Below, in pieces: positions 16,480-24,656 of a stretch of DNA of 64,000 nucleotides. The DNA comes from Desulfitobacterium_A sp035539115 (GTDB taxonomy: Bacteria > Bacillota > Desulfitobacteriia > Desulfitobacteriales > Desulfitobacteriaceae). The notes beneath the pieces are model-generated. The model worked only from the letters and a program-made list of their open reading frames with translations, was not told where the DNA came from and made no database searches. Where the stretch lies: the NCBI RefSeq assembly GCF_035539115.1, contig NZ_DATLJA010000022.1, positions 1 to 64,000 on the forward strand. The letters are read 5' to 3'. Position numbers and translations under genes: made by a program. How positions within the stretch are numbered: position 1 is the first letter of the stretch; every line of letters starts with the position of its first letter.

Positions 16480-17322
16480 TTAATGCATTGGCGGGGAAGA
16501 CTGGGGCTTTGATGGAGCGGGATCAGGGGACTGAGGTTGATCATATTGAGGATTGTTGCGGGTATGATCATTATACCCTGGCCCTACCTCCCCCTGACTA
16601 TCAGGTCCACGATCCTTACCATATTGTGCAGGGCCACCAAATTTTTCATTTGGATTTTCTTCATATTGAATTCCATTCCCCTGATTCCATGGACCCCGGG
16701 CATCCCCCATACCTGTCGACAAGTTCATATACTTCTTCGAAAACTCGGAATCGCGGAAGTCCTTATTCACGCCAGTACCTTCCAAAGTTTTAATCGCTTG
16801 CATGAAGGAGAAGTTATGAGACTCTTCCCGACTAAGGAGGAAGCGAACCATATCTTTGACTCCCGTATCATCTGTTTGTTGAAGCAACCGTTCGTAAATC
16901 AATTTTGCTCTAAGTTCTGCCGTGGAATCTGAAGACAGGTCTGTATAGAGATCCCCAGTTGATTCAATATACGCACCTGTCCAAGGGATGCCCATCGAAT
17001 TCATTAAGGGAGGCCCCCCTGCCAATAGTGCCATATGAATTGCTGGAAAATCACGAGAGATATTATCCGTTGGGCCGAGAAGCATTGAAATGGCTTCGCC
17101 AACCATCTCTAAGTGACTCATTTCTTCCGCAGCAATATCTTGGAGCATATCTCGAATTTTGTCATCGTTACAAGCAACACTTTGCGTCATATATTGCATC
17201 GACGCTTTTAGCTCGCCATGCGGGCCACCAAATTGCTCGAGCAATAGATTCGCAAATCTCGGGTCAGGCCGATCGACATGAACGGTATACTCCATATCTT
17301 TGATATGTTTGAACAAAGCCAA
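16480..17322 (-). CDS. manganese catalase
   Basis: A 280-residue dimanganese catalase, which dismutates hydrogen peroxide. Visible metal ligands are Glu37 (HGELKAS), Glu67 and His70 (EEMSHLEMVG), a later Glu in IYERLL and the His of SREESHNFSF. The C-terminal 70 residues are Gly/Pro/Asn/Gln-rich and disordered, as in spore-coat CotJC-like relatives. It stands alone with its own terminator. It fits peroxide defence in an anaerobe or a spore-associated role. Confidence 0.92.
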   Translation of the reverse strand: MALFKHIKDMEYTVHVDRPDPRFANLLLEQFGGPHGELKASMQYMTQSVACNDDKIRDMLQDIAAEEMSHLEMVGEAISMLLGPTDNISRDFPAIHMALLAGGPPLMNSMGIPWTGAYIESTGDLYTDLSSDSTAELRAKLIYERLLQQTDDTGVKDMVRFLLSREESHNFSFMQAIKTLEGTGVNKDFRDSEFSKKYMNLSTGMGDARGPWNQGNGIQYEENPNEKFGGPAQYGKDRGPDSQGEVGPGYNDHTRNNPQYDQPQSPDPAPSKPQSSPPMH

Positions 17323-17536
17323 AACCTCCTTTTTTCAGATAGGACAGCCAAAATTATTATCCACAAAAAAAGAGAAAACTATACTTGAACGATATCCAAG
17401 TCTTCAAGAAGCAGCTAAACTCGCAAATCACTTAGAATTAAAAGAGAAACTATTCAACAGTAATCCTGTATACATTCTTATTTGCCTTGATATTCGTTGA
17501 AAAATATGCTACTTTAATGTTAACAATGATTAGGGC
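17323..17536. other. intergenic region upstream of glnN leader
   Basis: This holds the divergent promoters of manganese catalase and glutamine synthetase. A plausible sigma-A pair TTGATA and TACTTT with a 17-base spacer lies near 17488-17516 (plus strand), just before the leader hairpin. A 66-codon frame here lacks a start signal and is not called. Confidence 0.4.
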
Positions 17537-17597
17537 AAAGGCGCTCTTAAAAGGACTTCTCGTAACTGAGAAATTCTTATAAGGGTGTCTTTTTCTG
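17537..17597 (+). promoter_or_regulatory. terminator-like leader structure before glnN
   Basis: AAAGGCGCTCTTA (17537-17549) pairs with TAAGGGTGTCTTT (17580-17592) through 13 pairs including three G-U wobbles, with an inner TCTC/GAGA hairpin, and a T-run follows. This intrinsic-terminator shape lies about 45 bases before the glnN Shine-Dalgarno, in the place of an attenuator. Clostridial nitrogen genes are often controlled by ANTAR-domain antiterminators acting on such leaders; that link is inference. Confidence 0.6.
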
Positions 17598-17641
17598 TTC
17601 TTATAGAAAAGACTAAAAATTACAAAAGGAAGGGATAAAAA

Positions 17642-19732
17642 ATGGATATTTTCGGAGCCAATGTTTTTAACAACACAGTAATGAAAGAACGCTTACCAAA
17701 AAACACGTACAAAGCATTAAGAAAAACAATCGATGAAGGAACTCATTTAGACCTAGAAGTTGCTGATGTCGTCGCCAATGCGATGAAGGATTGGGCCCTT
17801 GAGAAAGGGGCTACCCACTTCACGCACTGGTTCCAACCGATGACCGGGGTCACAGCAGAAAAGCATGATGCATTTATTTCCCCAACGGCTGATGGTAATG
17901 TCATTATGGAGTTTTCAGGAAAAGAGCTTGTTAAAGGTGAGCCTGATGCCTCTTCCTTCCCGAATGGTGGAATCCGTTCAACTTTCGAAGCACGAGGTTA
18001 TACCGCCTGGGATTGTACTTCTCCCGCCTTCTTACATGAAGATGCTGGAGTCGTCACTCTTTGTATTCCGACTGCCTTCTGTTCCTACACCGGCGAAGCC
18101 CTCGACAAAAAAACGCCCTTATTGCGTTCTATGGAGGCTCTCAACAAACAAGCGCTGCGCATCTTACGGCTTTTTGGCAACACTGAGAGTAAACGTGTCA
18201 TCGCAACTGTTGGACCAGAGCAAGAGTACTTTTTGATTGATAAAAAATTTTATCTACAGAGAACGGATTTAATACTCACGGGACGTACCCTTTTCGGCGC
18301 AATGCCTCCTAAGGGACAAGAGATGGAAGATCATTATTTTGGGAGTATCAACGAACGGGTTACAGCCTACATGCAAGACGTCAATGTTGAGTTATGGAAA
18401 CTGGGAATTCCAGCAAAAACGCAACATAAAGAAGTAGCACCCGGCCAGTATGAGCTTGCCCCGATTTTTGAATCAACGAATATCGCTACTGATCATAATC
18501 AGCAGGTTATGGAGACTCTGCAGAGAGTTGCTACTCGTCATGATTTAGTTTGTTTACTCCATGAAAAACCATTTGCCGGAGTCAATGGCTCAGGCAAACA
18601 TAATAACTGGTCGATGAGCACCGATGATGGCGTTAATCTTTTAGAGCCTGGCCGCACCCCTCATCAAAATGCCCAGTTTCTGACCTTCCTCTGTTCAGTA
18701 ATCAAAGCAGTTGATGAACATGCTGACTTGCTTAGACTTTCTGCCTCCAACACAGGGAATGACCACCGTCTCGGAGCGAATGAAGCTCCTCCAGCCATTA
18801 TCTCCATTTTCTTGGGTAACCAACTCTCCGATATTATGAAGCAACTGCAAAATGGGGGTCCTAAAAGTTCGATTCAAGGCGGACAGCTCGAAATTGGAGT
18901 CAGTACCCTGCCCTCGCTTCCCAAAGACTCAACAGACCGCAACCGTACTTCGCCCTTTGCCTTTACCGGTAACAAATTCGAATTTCGGATGGTTCCATCT
19001 TCTCTCTCTATATCCGGTCCAAATGTAGTCTTAAATTTGATTGTCGCTGAAACGCTGTCCCTGATTGCGGATCGTTTAGAGAAAGCCGAAGACTTCCAAA
19101 CCGAATTACGGACACTTTTAAAGGAAATTGCCACTAACCACTCTCGAGTTCTCTTCGATGGCAACGGTTATTCGGAGGAATGGGTGGAAGAAGCCGAACG
19201 CCGTGGTTTACCCCATTTCCGTTCTACAGTTGAAGCCGTTCCTACCCTACTTCTTGAAAAAAATGTTAAGATCTATGAAAAGCACGGGGTTTTGGATCGT
19301 ACAGAATTACATTCTCGTTATGAAATCTACCTTGAGCAATATTCAAAATCGATCAATATTGAAGCACTGACCATGCTCGATATGGCTCAAAGACAGATTC
19401 TGCCAGTCTCGATTAAATATGTAACCTCTTTAGCTAAATCAATCAATACCGTGAAAACGGCTTACGCCGAAGCGGAGGTTTCTGCTCAGACAGAGCTTCT
19501 CAAAGATACGTCTTCCCTTCTGGTTGCTCTTAAGCAAAAAATCACCGACTTAAAAAGCGTTACAGCTGAGGCTAAGAATTTAATAGATGCTTATAAGCAA
19601 GCGGCATACTATCGTGATAGCGTCTTCACAACGATGGGAGAACTCCGCCAAGTCGCTGATCAGTTAGAAGAAATTGTGGATGCCGAACTTTGGCCTTTCC
19701 CCACGTATTCGGAAATGCTGTTTAAACTATAA
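17642..19732 (+). CDS. glnN: glutamine synthetase type III
   Basis: A 696-residue GSIII, much longer than GSI. It makes glutamine from glutamate, ammonia and ATP. Diagnostic blocks are FTHWFQPMTG, EYFLIDKKFYLQRTDL, the ATP-site region VNGSGKHNNWSMST and NKFEFRMVPSSLSISGPN. The C-terminal about 110 residues form the helical extension typical of type III enzymes. AAAGGAAGGG precedes the ATG. The leader carries a terminator-like hairpin, suggesting transcription attenuation. Confidence 0.96.
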   Translation: MDIFGANVFNNTVMKERLPKNTYKALRKTIDEGTHLDLEVADVVANAMKDWALEKGATHFTHWFQPMTGVTAEKHDAFISPTADGNVIMEFSGKELVKGEPDASSFPNGGIRSTFEARGYTAWDCTSPAFLHEDAGVVTLCIPTAFCSYTGEALDKKTPLLRSMEALNKQALRILRLFGNTESKRVIATVGPEQEYFLIDKKFYLQRTDLILTGRTLFGAMPPKGQEMEDHYFGSINERVTAYMQDVNVELWKLGIPAKTQHKEVAPGQYELAPIFESTNIATDHNQQVMETLQRVATRHDLVCLLHEKPFAGVNGSGKHNNWSMSTDDGVNLLEPGRTPHQNAQFLTFLCSVIKAVDEHADLLRLSASNTGNDHRLGANEAPPAIISIFLGNQLSDIMKQLQNGGPKSSIQGGQLEIGVSTLPSLPKDSTDRNRTSPFAFTGNKFEFRMVPSSLSISGPNVVLNLIVAETLSLIADRLEKAEDFQTELRTLLKEIATNHSRVLFDGNGYSEEWVEEAERRGLPHFRSTVEAVPTLLLEKNVKIYEKHGVLDRTELHSRYEIYLEQYSKSINIEALTMLDMAQRQILPVSIKYVTSLAKSINTVKTAYAEAEVSAQTELLKDTSSLLVALKQKITDLKSVTAEAKNLIDAYKQAAYYRDSVFTTMGELRQVADQLEEIVDAELWPFPTYSEMLFKL

Positions 19733-19803
19733 AATAAAAGGTTATTCAGAATATGATATGTAATTCAGAGGTAATTCGGGAGGTAATTCGGAATATGTAA
19801 AGT

Positions 19804-19850
19804 GTACCCTATAGAGTAGACAATAAAGAGTCTATTCTATAGGGTACTTT
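19804..19850 (+). terminator. glnN terminator
   Basis: An 18-bp stem with one mismatch (19804-19821 with 19830-19847), loop of 8 bases, followed by TTTTGTT. Located 70 bases after the glnN stop. Confidence 0.9.
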
Positions 19851-19876
19851 TGTTATGATTGAATAACGGTCCATTT

Positions 19877-20008
19877 TCAGAACTTCTCAACATGCTCATT
19901 TATCTCTTTGGGTTCATCTTCTTTATCCTTGTTGCTAGGGATTGGGTCTTTATCACCCAGTGGATAAACAGTTGATCCCATGATGTTCATTAATGGTTTT
20001 CTTTTCAT
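19877..20008 (-). CDS. small hypothetical protein (43 aa)
   Basis: A short gene with good start signals: AAGGAG about 11 bases before the ATG at 20008. The product begins MKRKPLMNIMGSTVYPLGDK and ends in a highly charged tract rich in Lys, Asp and Glu. No membrane segment or known motif is visible. It lies between the glnN terminator (convergent) and another terminator at 20151. Translation signals and the absence of competing frames make it probably real. Confidence 0.5.
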   Translation of the reverse strand: MKRKPLMNIMGSTVYPLGDKDPIPSNKDKEDEPKEINEHVEKF

Positions 20009-20150
20009 CAAGGCCACTCTCCTTAAAATCGATAATGGTTCTATTTTTACCTCTTTTGGCCGTAATATGTAGCAGAAGCTTAATGTTGAAACTTTCGTCT
20101 AAAAAGTAAGGCCATAGTTGCTAGATAAAAGCTAATAATAGCACTGAAAA

Positions 20151-20180
20151 ATGCCCGAAAAATAAATTCTCGGGCATTTT
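20151..20180 (-). terminator. terminator hairpin
   Basis: ATGCCCGA (20151-20158) pairs with TCGGGCAT (20170-20177), with T-rich sequence on both sides. On the minus strand it follows the 20201-20386 coding remnant. Confidence 0.65.
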
Positions 20181-20200
20181 ATTTTAGAGAAAATCAAATT

Positions 20201-20386
20201 TTACTGCTGTGGAACAGGATCTGTAACAACAACTTGTCCCTCATAAGAAGCTAAGACTTTGCTATCTTTCGCATCACTTGTTACCGTCAAAACTTCCAGT
20301 TTGTAGCCGTAAGTGCCCGCTTTTGCGAACGCCACTTTGAAGTCTGGTCGCTGCCGCAAAACTTGAATTTCAATTATTGGTAACAT
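20201..20386 (-). pseudogene. C-terminal fragment, possibly of a surface protein
   Basis: An open frame of 61 codons ending at 20201, with no Shine-Dalgarno before its ATG. From about residue 15 it reads like the end of a beta-sandwich domain (FKVAFAKAGTYGYKLEVLTV, then YEGQVVVTDPVP). The first dozen residues look unrelated. A tail left from a larger extracytoplasmic protein, still followed by its terminator, is the best explanation. Confidence 0.35.
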
Positions 20387-20446
20387 ATTCCATCATGATT
20401 GAATATTGTGCATTAGAACTTTTCCTAAAATAAGGAGGGAATACCA

Positions 20447-21010
20447 ATGCTACCCATTTCGGCTTATTCCCGCTCGAATACAGTTCTTTTCCCACAAACA
20501 CGGAATTTCACGCCCTATTCAAGACCACCTTTGAAACCTGCATCTCCTTCAACCCCGCTGGTACCTTCAGCTCCTTTGACCTCTCCAAAGTCTTCCGATT
20601 CACTTTACCCATTAACTAACCCCAGCGTTCCAGCTCCTCTACCACCCCATTCAACCATTCCCACTTCCTTAAGAACTTTATCTGGATCCTCGCCAAAAGC
20701 TGAACCCTCTTCGGTCCTTCAGTCATCGACCCTACCCACTAAAGCCCCACTCTCCCCGACAAGCTCAAGCTCATTAAAAAAGCAAGGTTTTCTCCTCTTA
20801 CGCGAAGTCGGCCCCGCTCTGATGAAGGAATTCGGTCCCCCTATTGCTCGCCGTATCGGACCTCCACTGGTTCGTCGACTGGGTCCTCCCTTAGTCCAAA
20901 ACATTGGACTTCCTTTAGCAAAAAGAGTAGGGTTACCCATAGCTCGAAAAGTTGCGCTCCCCCTGGTTAAAAGACTAGGCAGCTTTTTACTACACCGAAT
21001 CGGATTTTGA
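20447..21010 (+). CDS. Pro/Ser-rich protein with eight C-terminal octapeptide repeats
   Basis: 187 residues, with strong AAGGAGG 8 bases before the ATG and a perfect terminator after the stop. Residues 1-115 are low-complexity, rich in Pro, Ser, Thr and Leu. From about 122 the protein is an unbroken run of 8-residue units: GPALMKEF, GPPIARRI, GPPLVRRL, GPPLVQNI, GLPLAKRV, GLPIARKV, ALPLVKRL, GSFLLHRI. Each has Pro or a small residue early, two hydrophobics and basic residues late, giving a cationic amphipathic array. No signal peptide or membrane span. I do not recognise a family; a spore or envelope structural protein is conceivable. Confidence 0.75.
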   Translation: MLPISAYSRSNTVLFPQTRNFTPYSRPPLKPASPSTPLVPSAPLTSPKSSDSLYPLTNPSVPAPLPPHSTIPTSLRTLSGSSPKAEPSSVLQSSTLPTKAPLSPTSSSSLKKQGFLLLREVGPALMKEFGPPIARRIGPPLVRRLGPPLVQNIGLPLAKRVGLPIARKVALPLVKRLGSFLLHRIGF

Positions 21011-21035
21011 TCCTCCATTGGGGGCTCATTAGTAA

Positions 21036-21067
21036 AAGCCCGACCTCATTGAAAAGAGGTCGGGCTT
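21036..21067 (+). terminator. terminator, perfect 12-bp stem
   Basis: AAGCCCGACCTC (21036-21047) pairs perfectly with GAGGTCGGGCTT (21056-21067). It sits between the octapeptide-repeat gene and livF, which converge, and can serve both. Confidence 0.85.
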
Positions 21068-21081
21068 AACTATATCAGCTC

Positions 21082-21798
21082 TTACTTTTTTACCTGTTCA
21101 CCCAAATATGCCTTGCGGATTTCCTCATTAGCCAAAAGTTCTCGACCAGTTCCCTTCATTGTAATCAGGCCCGTCTCCATAACATAACCCACATCGGCAA
21201 TTTTCAGGGCTGCATTCGCATTCTGTTCAATGAGTAGTATCGTTACCCCTAACTTGTGAATCTCCTGAATAATATTAAAGATATCTTTAACTATCAACGG
21301 AGCGAGCCCGAGGGAAGGCTCATCCATCATCAAGAGTTTAGGCCTTGACATCAAGGCTCTCCCGACAGCCAACATTTGTTGCTCTCCACCGGATAACGTT
21401 CCGGCAAGCTGCCATTCCCGTTCTTTTAATTTGGGGAAAAGGCTGTACACCCATTCTGCATCTTTTTTGATTTCCTTATCATCTTTTCGGGTATAGGCAC
21501 CAATTTTGAGATTTTCTAAGACCGTCAAATCCGGAAAAATTCTCCGGCCTTCGGGAACTAGAGTGATTCCGTTTTTGACGATATTATGGCTGTTTACTGT
21601 TAATAGATTTTTACCTTGGTAGGTAATTGAACCGCTTTTCGGCTTAACCAGTCCGACTATTGAACGCAGCATCGTACTCTTGCCAGCGCCATTTGCCCCA
21701 ACAAGGGTGACAATTTTTCCCTCTTCAACGTCAATATTGATTCCTTTTAAGGCTTCAATCCCTCCATAGGCCACCACAAGATTTTCAATTTTAAGCAT
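21082..21798 (-). CDS. livF: branched-chain amino acid ABC transporter ATPase LivF
   Basis: A 238-residue ABC ATPase with Walker A GANGAGKST, signature TLSGGEQQML and Walker B LLMMDEPSLGLAP, matching the LivF subgroup. It pairs with LivG to power import through LivH-LivM. The start overlaps the end of livG by 8 bases. It is the last gene of the liv operon. Confidence 0.95.
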   Translation of the reverse strand: MLKIENLVVAYGGIEALKGINIDVEEGKIVTLVGANGAGKSTMLRSIVGLVKPKSGSITYQGKNLLTVNSHNIVKNGITLVPEGRRIFPDLTVLENLKIGAYTRKDDKEIKKDAEWVYSLFPKLKEREWQLAGTLSGGEQQMLAVGRALMSRPKLLMMDEPSLGLAPLIVKDIFNIIQEIHKLGVTILLIEQNANAALKIADVGYVMETGLITMKGTGRELLANEEIRKAYLGEQVKK

Positions 21799-22564
21799 CT
21801 TCTTCAGCCACCCCCAAATACGCCTCGATTACCTTTTGGTCATTCTGGATCTCATAAGGGTTTCCTTCAGCTATCGTTACCCCATGATCAAAGACGTAAA
21901 TCCGATCGGATATGCCCATGACGACCTGCATATGATGCTCAATCATAAAGATAGTTAAGTTAAATTCATGTCCAATTTTCTTGATGAACTGTGTTAAATC
22001 CTCAGTCTCTTTTGGATTCATACCTGCAGCAGGTTCATCTAGGAGAAGGATCTGGGGTTTAGTTGCTAAGGCTCGTGCAATTTCCAACCTTCTCTGTTTT
22101 CCATAGGGAAGAGAACTTGATTTTTCATCGCGCAGGTCAGCAAGCCCCACCTTTTCTAGGAGGTTCAGGGAAGTTTCTCGCATTTCTCGCTCCTCCCGAC
22201 GGTAACGGGGAAGTCTAAAAGTCGCTTCGAGGAAATTCGATTTTAAGTGCAAATGATTAGCGATAAGAACGTTTTCGAATACGCTCAAGTCTTTGAACAA
22301 GCGAATGTTTTGAAAGGTCCGGGCAATTCCAAGAGCTGTAATTTGATCAGGGCGTAATCCCGTAATATTTTTCCCGTTATAATCAATCTCCCCTTGGGTT
22401 GGACGATAGACTCCAGTTATCATATTAAAAGCGGTCGTTTTGCCTGCTCCATTCGGTCCGATCAAAGCAACAATCTCACCCTGGTTTAAGGACAGATTAA
22501 AATCTTTAACCGCTGTCAAACCACCAAATTGCATTGTGATATGATCTGCCTTTAATAGCTCCAC
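21791..22564 (-). CDS. livG: branched-chain amino acid ABC transporter ATPase LivG
   Basis: A 257-residue ABC ATPase with Walker A GPNGAGKTT, the LivG-type signature LPYGKQRRLEIARAL and Walker B ILLLDEPAAGMNP. GIARTFQNIRLFKDLSVFEN is characteristic of LivG. Its start touches the livM stop, consistent with translational coupling. Confidence 0.95.
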   Translation of the reverse strand: MELLKADHITMQFGGLTAVKDFNLSLNQGEIVALIGPNGAGKTTAFNMITGVYRPTQGEIDYNGKNITGLRPDQITALGIARTFQNIRLFKDLSVFENVLIANHLHLKSNFLEATFRLPRYRREEREMRETSLNLLEKVGLADLRDEKSSSLPYGKQRRLEIARALATKPQILLLDEPAAGMNPKETEDLTQFIKKIGHEFNLTIFMIEHHMQVVMGISDRIYVFDHGVTIAEGNPYEIQNDQKVIEAYLGVAEEDA

Positions 22565-23610
22565 TAACTCCTACCTCCTTTAGCGAGGGGTTTTTGTGAC
22601 CGGTTCAAGAGTTTATTCCAAGTAAACTCTTTCGTCCCCATCAGCCCTTGCGTAAAGAAGAGGACAACAATCATCAATAAAGCGGAGAAAACAACCATCC
22701 TCAAGCCGGTGATGCCTGGGATTGTCAAACTTCCGATTGTCATTCCATCATCCAAGAAGCGTAAGACTTCCGTTGCAATCGTAATTATAAATGCTGAAAT
22801 AATGGAACCAGTTATACTTCCCATCCCGCCGAGAATAATCATTAAGAGGAGATTATAGGTCAAGAAAAAGCGGAACATATTAGGATCGATCGTTCCCAAC
22901 AGGTTCCCTAGCAGTCCACCGCCAATTCCTGCAAAAAAAGCCCCAACCATGAAGGAAAGCATCTTATGTTTAAAGAGGTTAATTCCCATGCTTTGAGCGG
23001 CGGTTTCATCCTCACGAATTGCTTTCAGCGCACGTCCATAACTACTGTTGATTAAGAAGGCAATAAAAATTACTGTAAAAGCTGCAAAGCCAAAGGTCCA
23101 CCAAAGATTCGACGTATTAGGAATACTCTTCAAACCTAAAGCACCATTCGTTATAGTTTGCGTATTCGTGAAAATAACCCGAATTATTTCGCCAAAACCC
23201 AAAGTGGCAATGGCAAGATAGTCCCCTTTGAGCCGTAATACAGGAGCCCCGATTAAGAAAGCTACAAAGGCCGCAAGCAACCCTCCAACAAAGAGTGCGG
23301 GGAGAAACGGCAGATTTAGCGTTTCTAGTGGCTTCGCGATTGGAACCATAAAGAAGTTCTGTAATTTAACCGCTTGCGGCATTGTTAATATTGCCGTAGT
23401 ATAGGCACCAACTGCCATAAATCCAGCATGTCCCAACGAAAACAATCCTGTAAAGCCGTTAATCAAGTTCATACTCACTGCAAGTATCACATAAATCGCG
23501 CATAAGTTTAAGATCCGAACTTTATAGGAATCCAAATTTTGATCAATAAAATAAATAGCTATCGCTAAAATCGCAAGCGAGATCAGTGTCAAAATCGTAT
23601 TTCTTTTCAT
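22564..23610 (-). CDS. livM: branched-chain amino acid ABC transporter permease LivM
   Basis: A 348-residue membrane protein with about nine hydrophobic segments. It carries the LivM blocks GFTGLFSLGHAGFMAVGAYT and AIREDETAAQSMGIN, the cytoplasmic coupling loop. It forms the channel with LivH and starts 3 bases after the livH stop. Confidence 0.95.
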   Translation of the reverse strand: MKRNTILTLISLAILAIAIYFIDQNLDSYKVRILNLCAIYVILAVSMNLINGFTGLFSLGHAGFMAVGAYTTAILTMPQAVKLQNFFMVPIAKPLETLNLPFLPALFVGGLLAAFVAFLIGAPVLRLKGDYLAIATLGFGEIIRVIFTNTQTITNGALGLKSIPNTSNLWWTFGFAAFTVIFIAFLINSSYGRALKAIREDETAAQSMGINLFKHKMLSFMVGAFFAGIGGGLLGNLLGTIDPNMFRFFLTYNLLLMIILGGMGSITGSIISAFIITIATEVLRFLDDGMTIGSLTIPGITGLRMVVFSALLMIVVLFFTQGLMGTKEFTWNKLLNRSQKPLAKGGRS

Positions 23611-23613
23611 GTA

Positions 23614-24507
23614 TCACACCTTCTCCGCGATTTTTTCACCGATAATGCCTGTTGGTTTAATGAGTAATATTACAATGAGTAATACAAAAGCAAAAGCATC
23701 TCTGTAACCGCTTAAAGAGGGTAAGAAAGCAATCAACATAATCTCGGTGATGCCCAAGAGGAAACCTCCGATAACGGCTCCTTTAACATTGCCAATTCCA
23801 CCAATTACGGCAGCGATGAAGGCCTTAAGTCCAGGCATAACTCCCATTAGGGGTTGAATGCTGGGAAATTTCATTCCCCACATGATTCCGCCTACTGCCG
23901 CTAACAAAGAGCCTATGACAAAGACGAGCGTGATAATCCGATTTACATTGACTCCCATGATACTGGCTGTTTCATGATCCTTGGCAACAGCCCGCATAGC
24001 TATTCCGCTTTTAGTATGGTTAATTAGATAGAGAAGGAAAAATAAAAAGATCAACGTAACAACAGGGATAAAGAAGGTCAGTTTTTGAATCGCAACTCCG
24101 TGGATCGTTACCATATCCGTAAAAATTTTGGGGGTAGGGAAAGACTTCGGACGCCCGCCGAAAAGTACAGTTGCAAGATTTTCGAGGAGATACGAGGCGC
24201 CAATCGCCGAAATCAAGAGAGAAATTTTGGGCGCATTCCGCAGAGGTCGATAGGCACCGGCTTCCAAGAAATATCCCAAAATTCCAGTTAAAATAATCGC
24301 TAGGAGAAAAGAGATGTACCAAGGAAGAGCAAAAATAGCAATTCCATAGAAAGCGAAATACGTGGCCATCATGAAAACATCACCATGTGCGAAGTTAATC
24401 AGCCTTAGAATCCCATAAACCAGAGTATAGCCGATGGCAATCAAAGCATAGAGGCTACCCAGAGATATTCCATTCGCCAAATGCTGAAAAAACGTTGCTA
24501 AGCTCAT
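23614..24507 (-). CDS. livH: branched-chain amino acid ABC transporter permease LivH
   Basis: A 297-residue permease with seven to eight hydrophobic segments. Diagnostic blocks are GSLYALIAIGYTLVYGILRL, NFAHGDVFMM and the coupling loop RAVAKDHETASIMGVN. A hairpin at 24562-24596 separates it from the upstream binding-protein gene, an arrangement that commonly allows higher expression of the binding protein. Confidence 0.95.
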   Translation of the reverse strand: MSLATFFQHLANGISLGSLYALIAIGYTLVYGILRLINFAHGDVFMMATYFAFYGIAIFALPWYISFLLAIILTGILGYFLEAGAYRPLRNAPKISLLISAIGASYLLENLATVLFGGRPKSFPTPKIFTDMVTIHGVAIQKLTFFIPVVTLIFLFFLLYLINHTKSGIAMRAVAKDHETASIMGVNVNRIITLVFVIGSLLAAVGGIMWGMKFPSIQPLMGVMPGLKAFIAAVIGGIGNVKGAVIGGFLLGITEIMLIAFLPSLSGYRDAFAFVLLIVILLIKPTGIIGEKIAEKV

Positions 24508-24561
24508 AACATCACCTCAAAAATTTCCAATTTATTTTTCTCTGTTTTGCCACACCCAGAG

Positions 24562-24596
24562 CAAGATACGCTTCCTAAGAAAGGAAGCGTATCTTG
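24562..24596 (-). terminator. intra-operon hairpin between liv binding protein and livH
   Basis: CAAGATACGCTTCCT (24562-24576) pairs perfectly with AGGAAGCGTATCTTG (24582-24596). No T-run follows on the minus strand, so partial termination or 3'-end protection of the upstream message is more likely than full termination. Confidence 0.65.
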
Positions 24597-24656
24597 TCCC
24601 TGTACATTATTTCGTACAGATCCTTTACTCCAGAGGTAATTTCCATTACTTCTTCT

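Noticed and set aside
17300..17500. 66-codon frame upstream of glnN
   Set aside because: It overlaps the start of the manganese catalase gene on the other strand and has no ribosome-binding site.
20719..21018. 99-codon minus-strand frame opposite the octapeptide-repeat gene
   Set aside because: It is the antisense image of the repeat array. The plus-strand frame has the strong Shine-Dalgarno and terminator; the minus frame has neither.
24020..24322. 100-codon minus-strand frame inside livH
   Set aside because: It lies in an alternative frame fully inside a clear permease gene and has no independent start signal.
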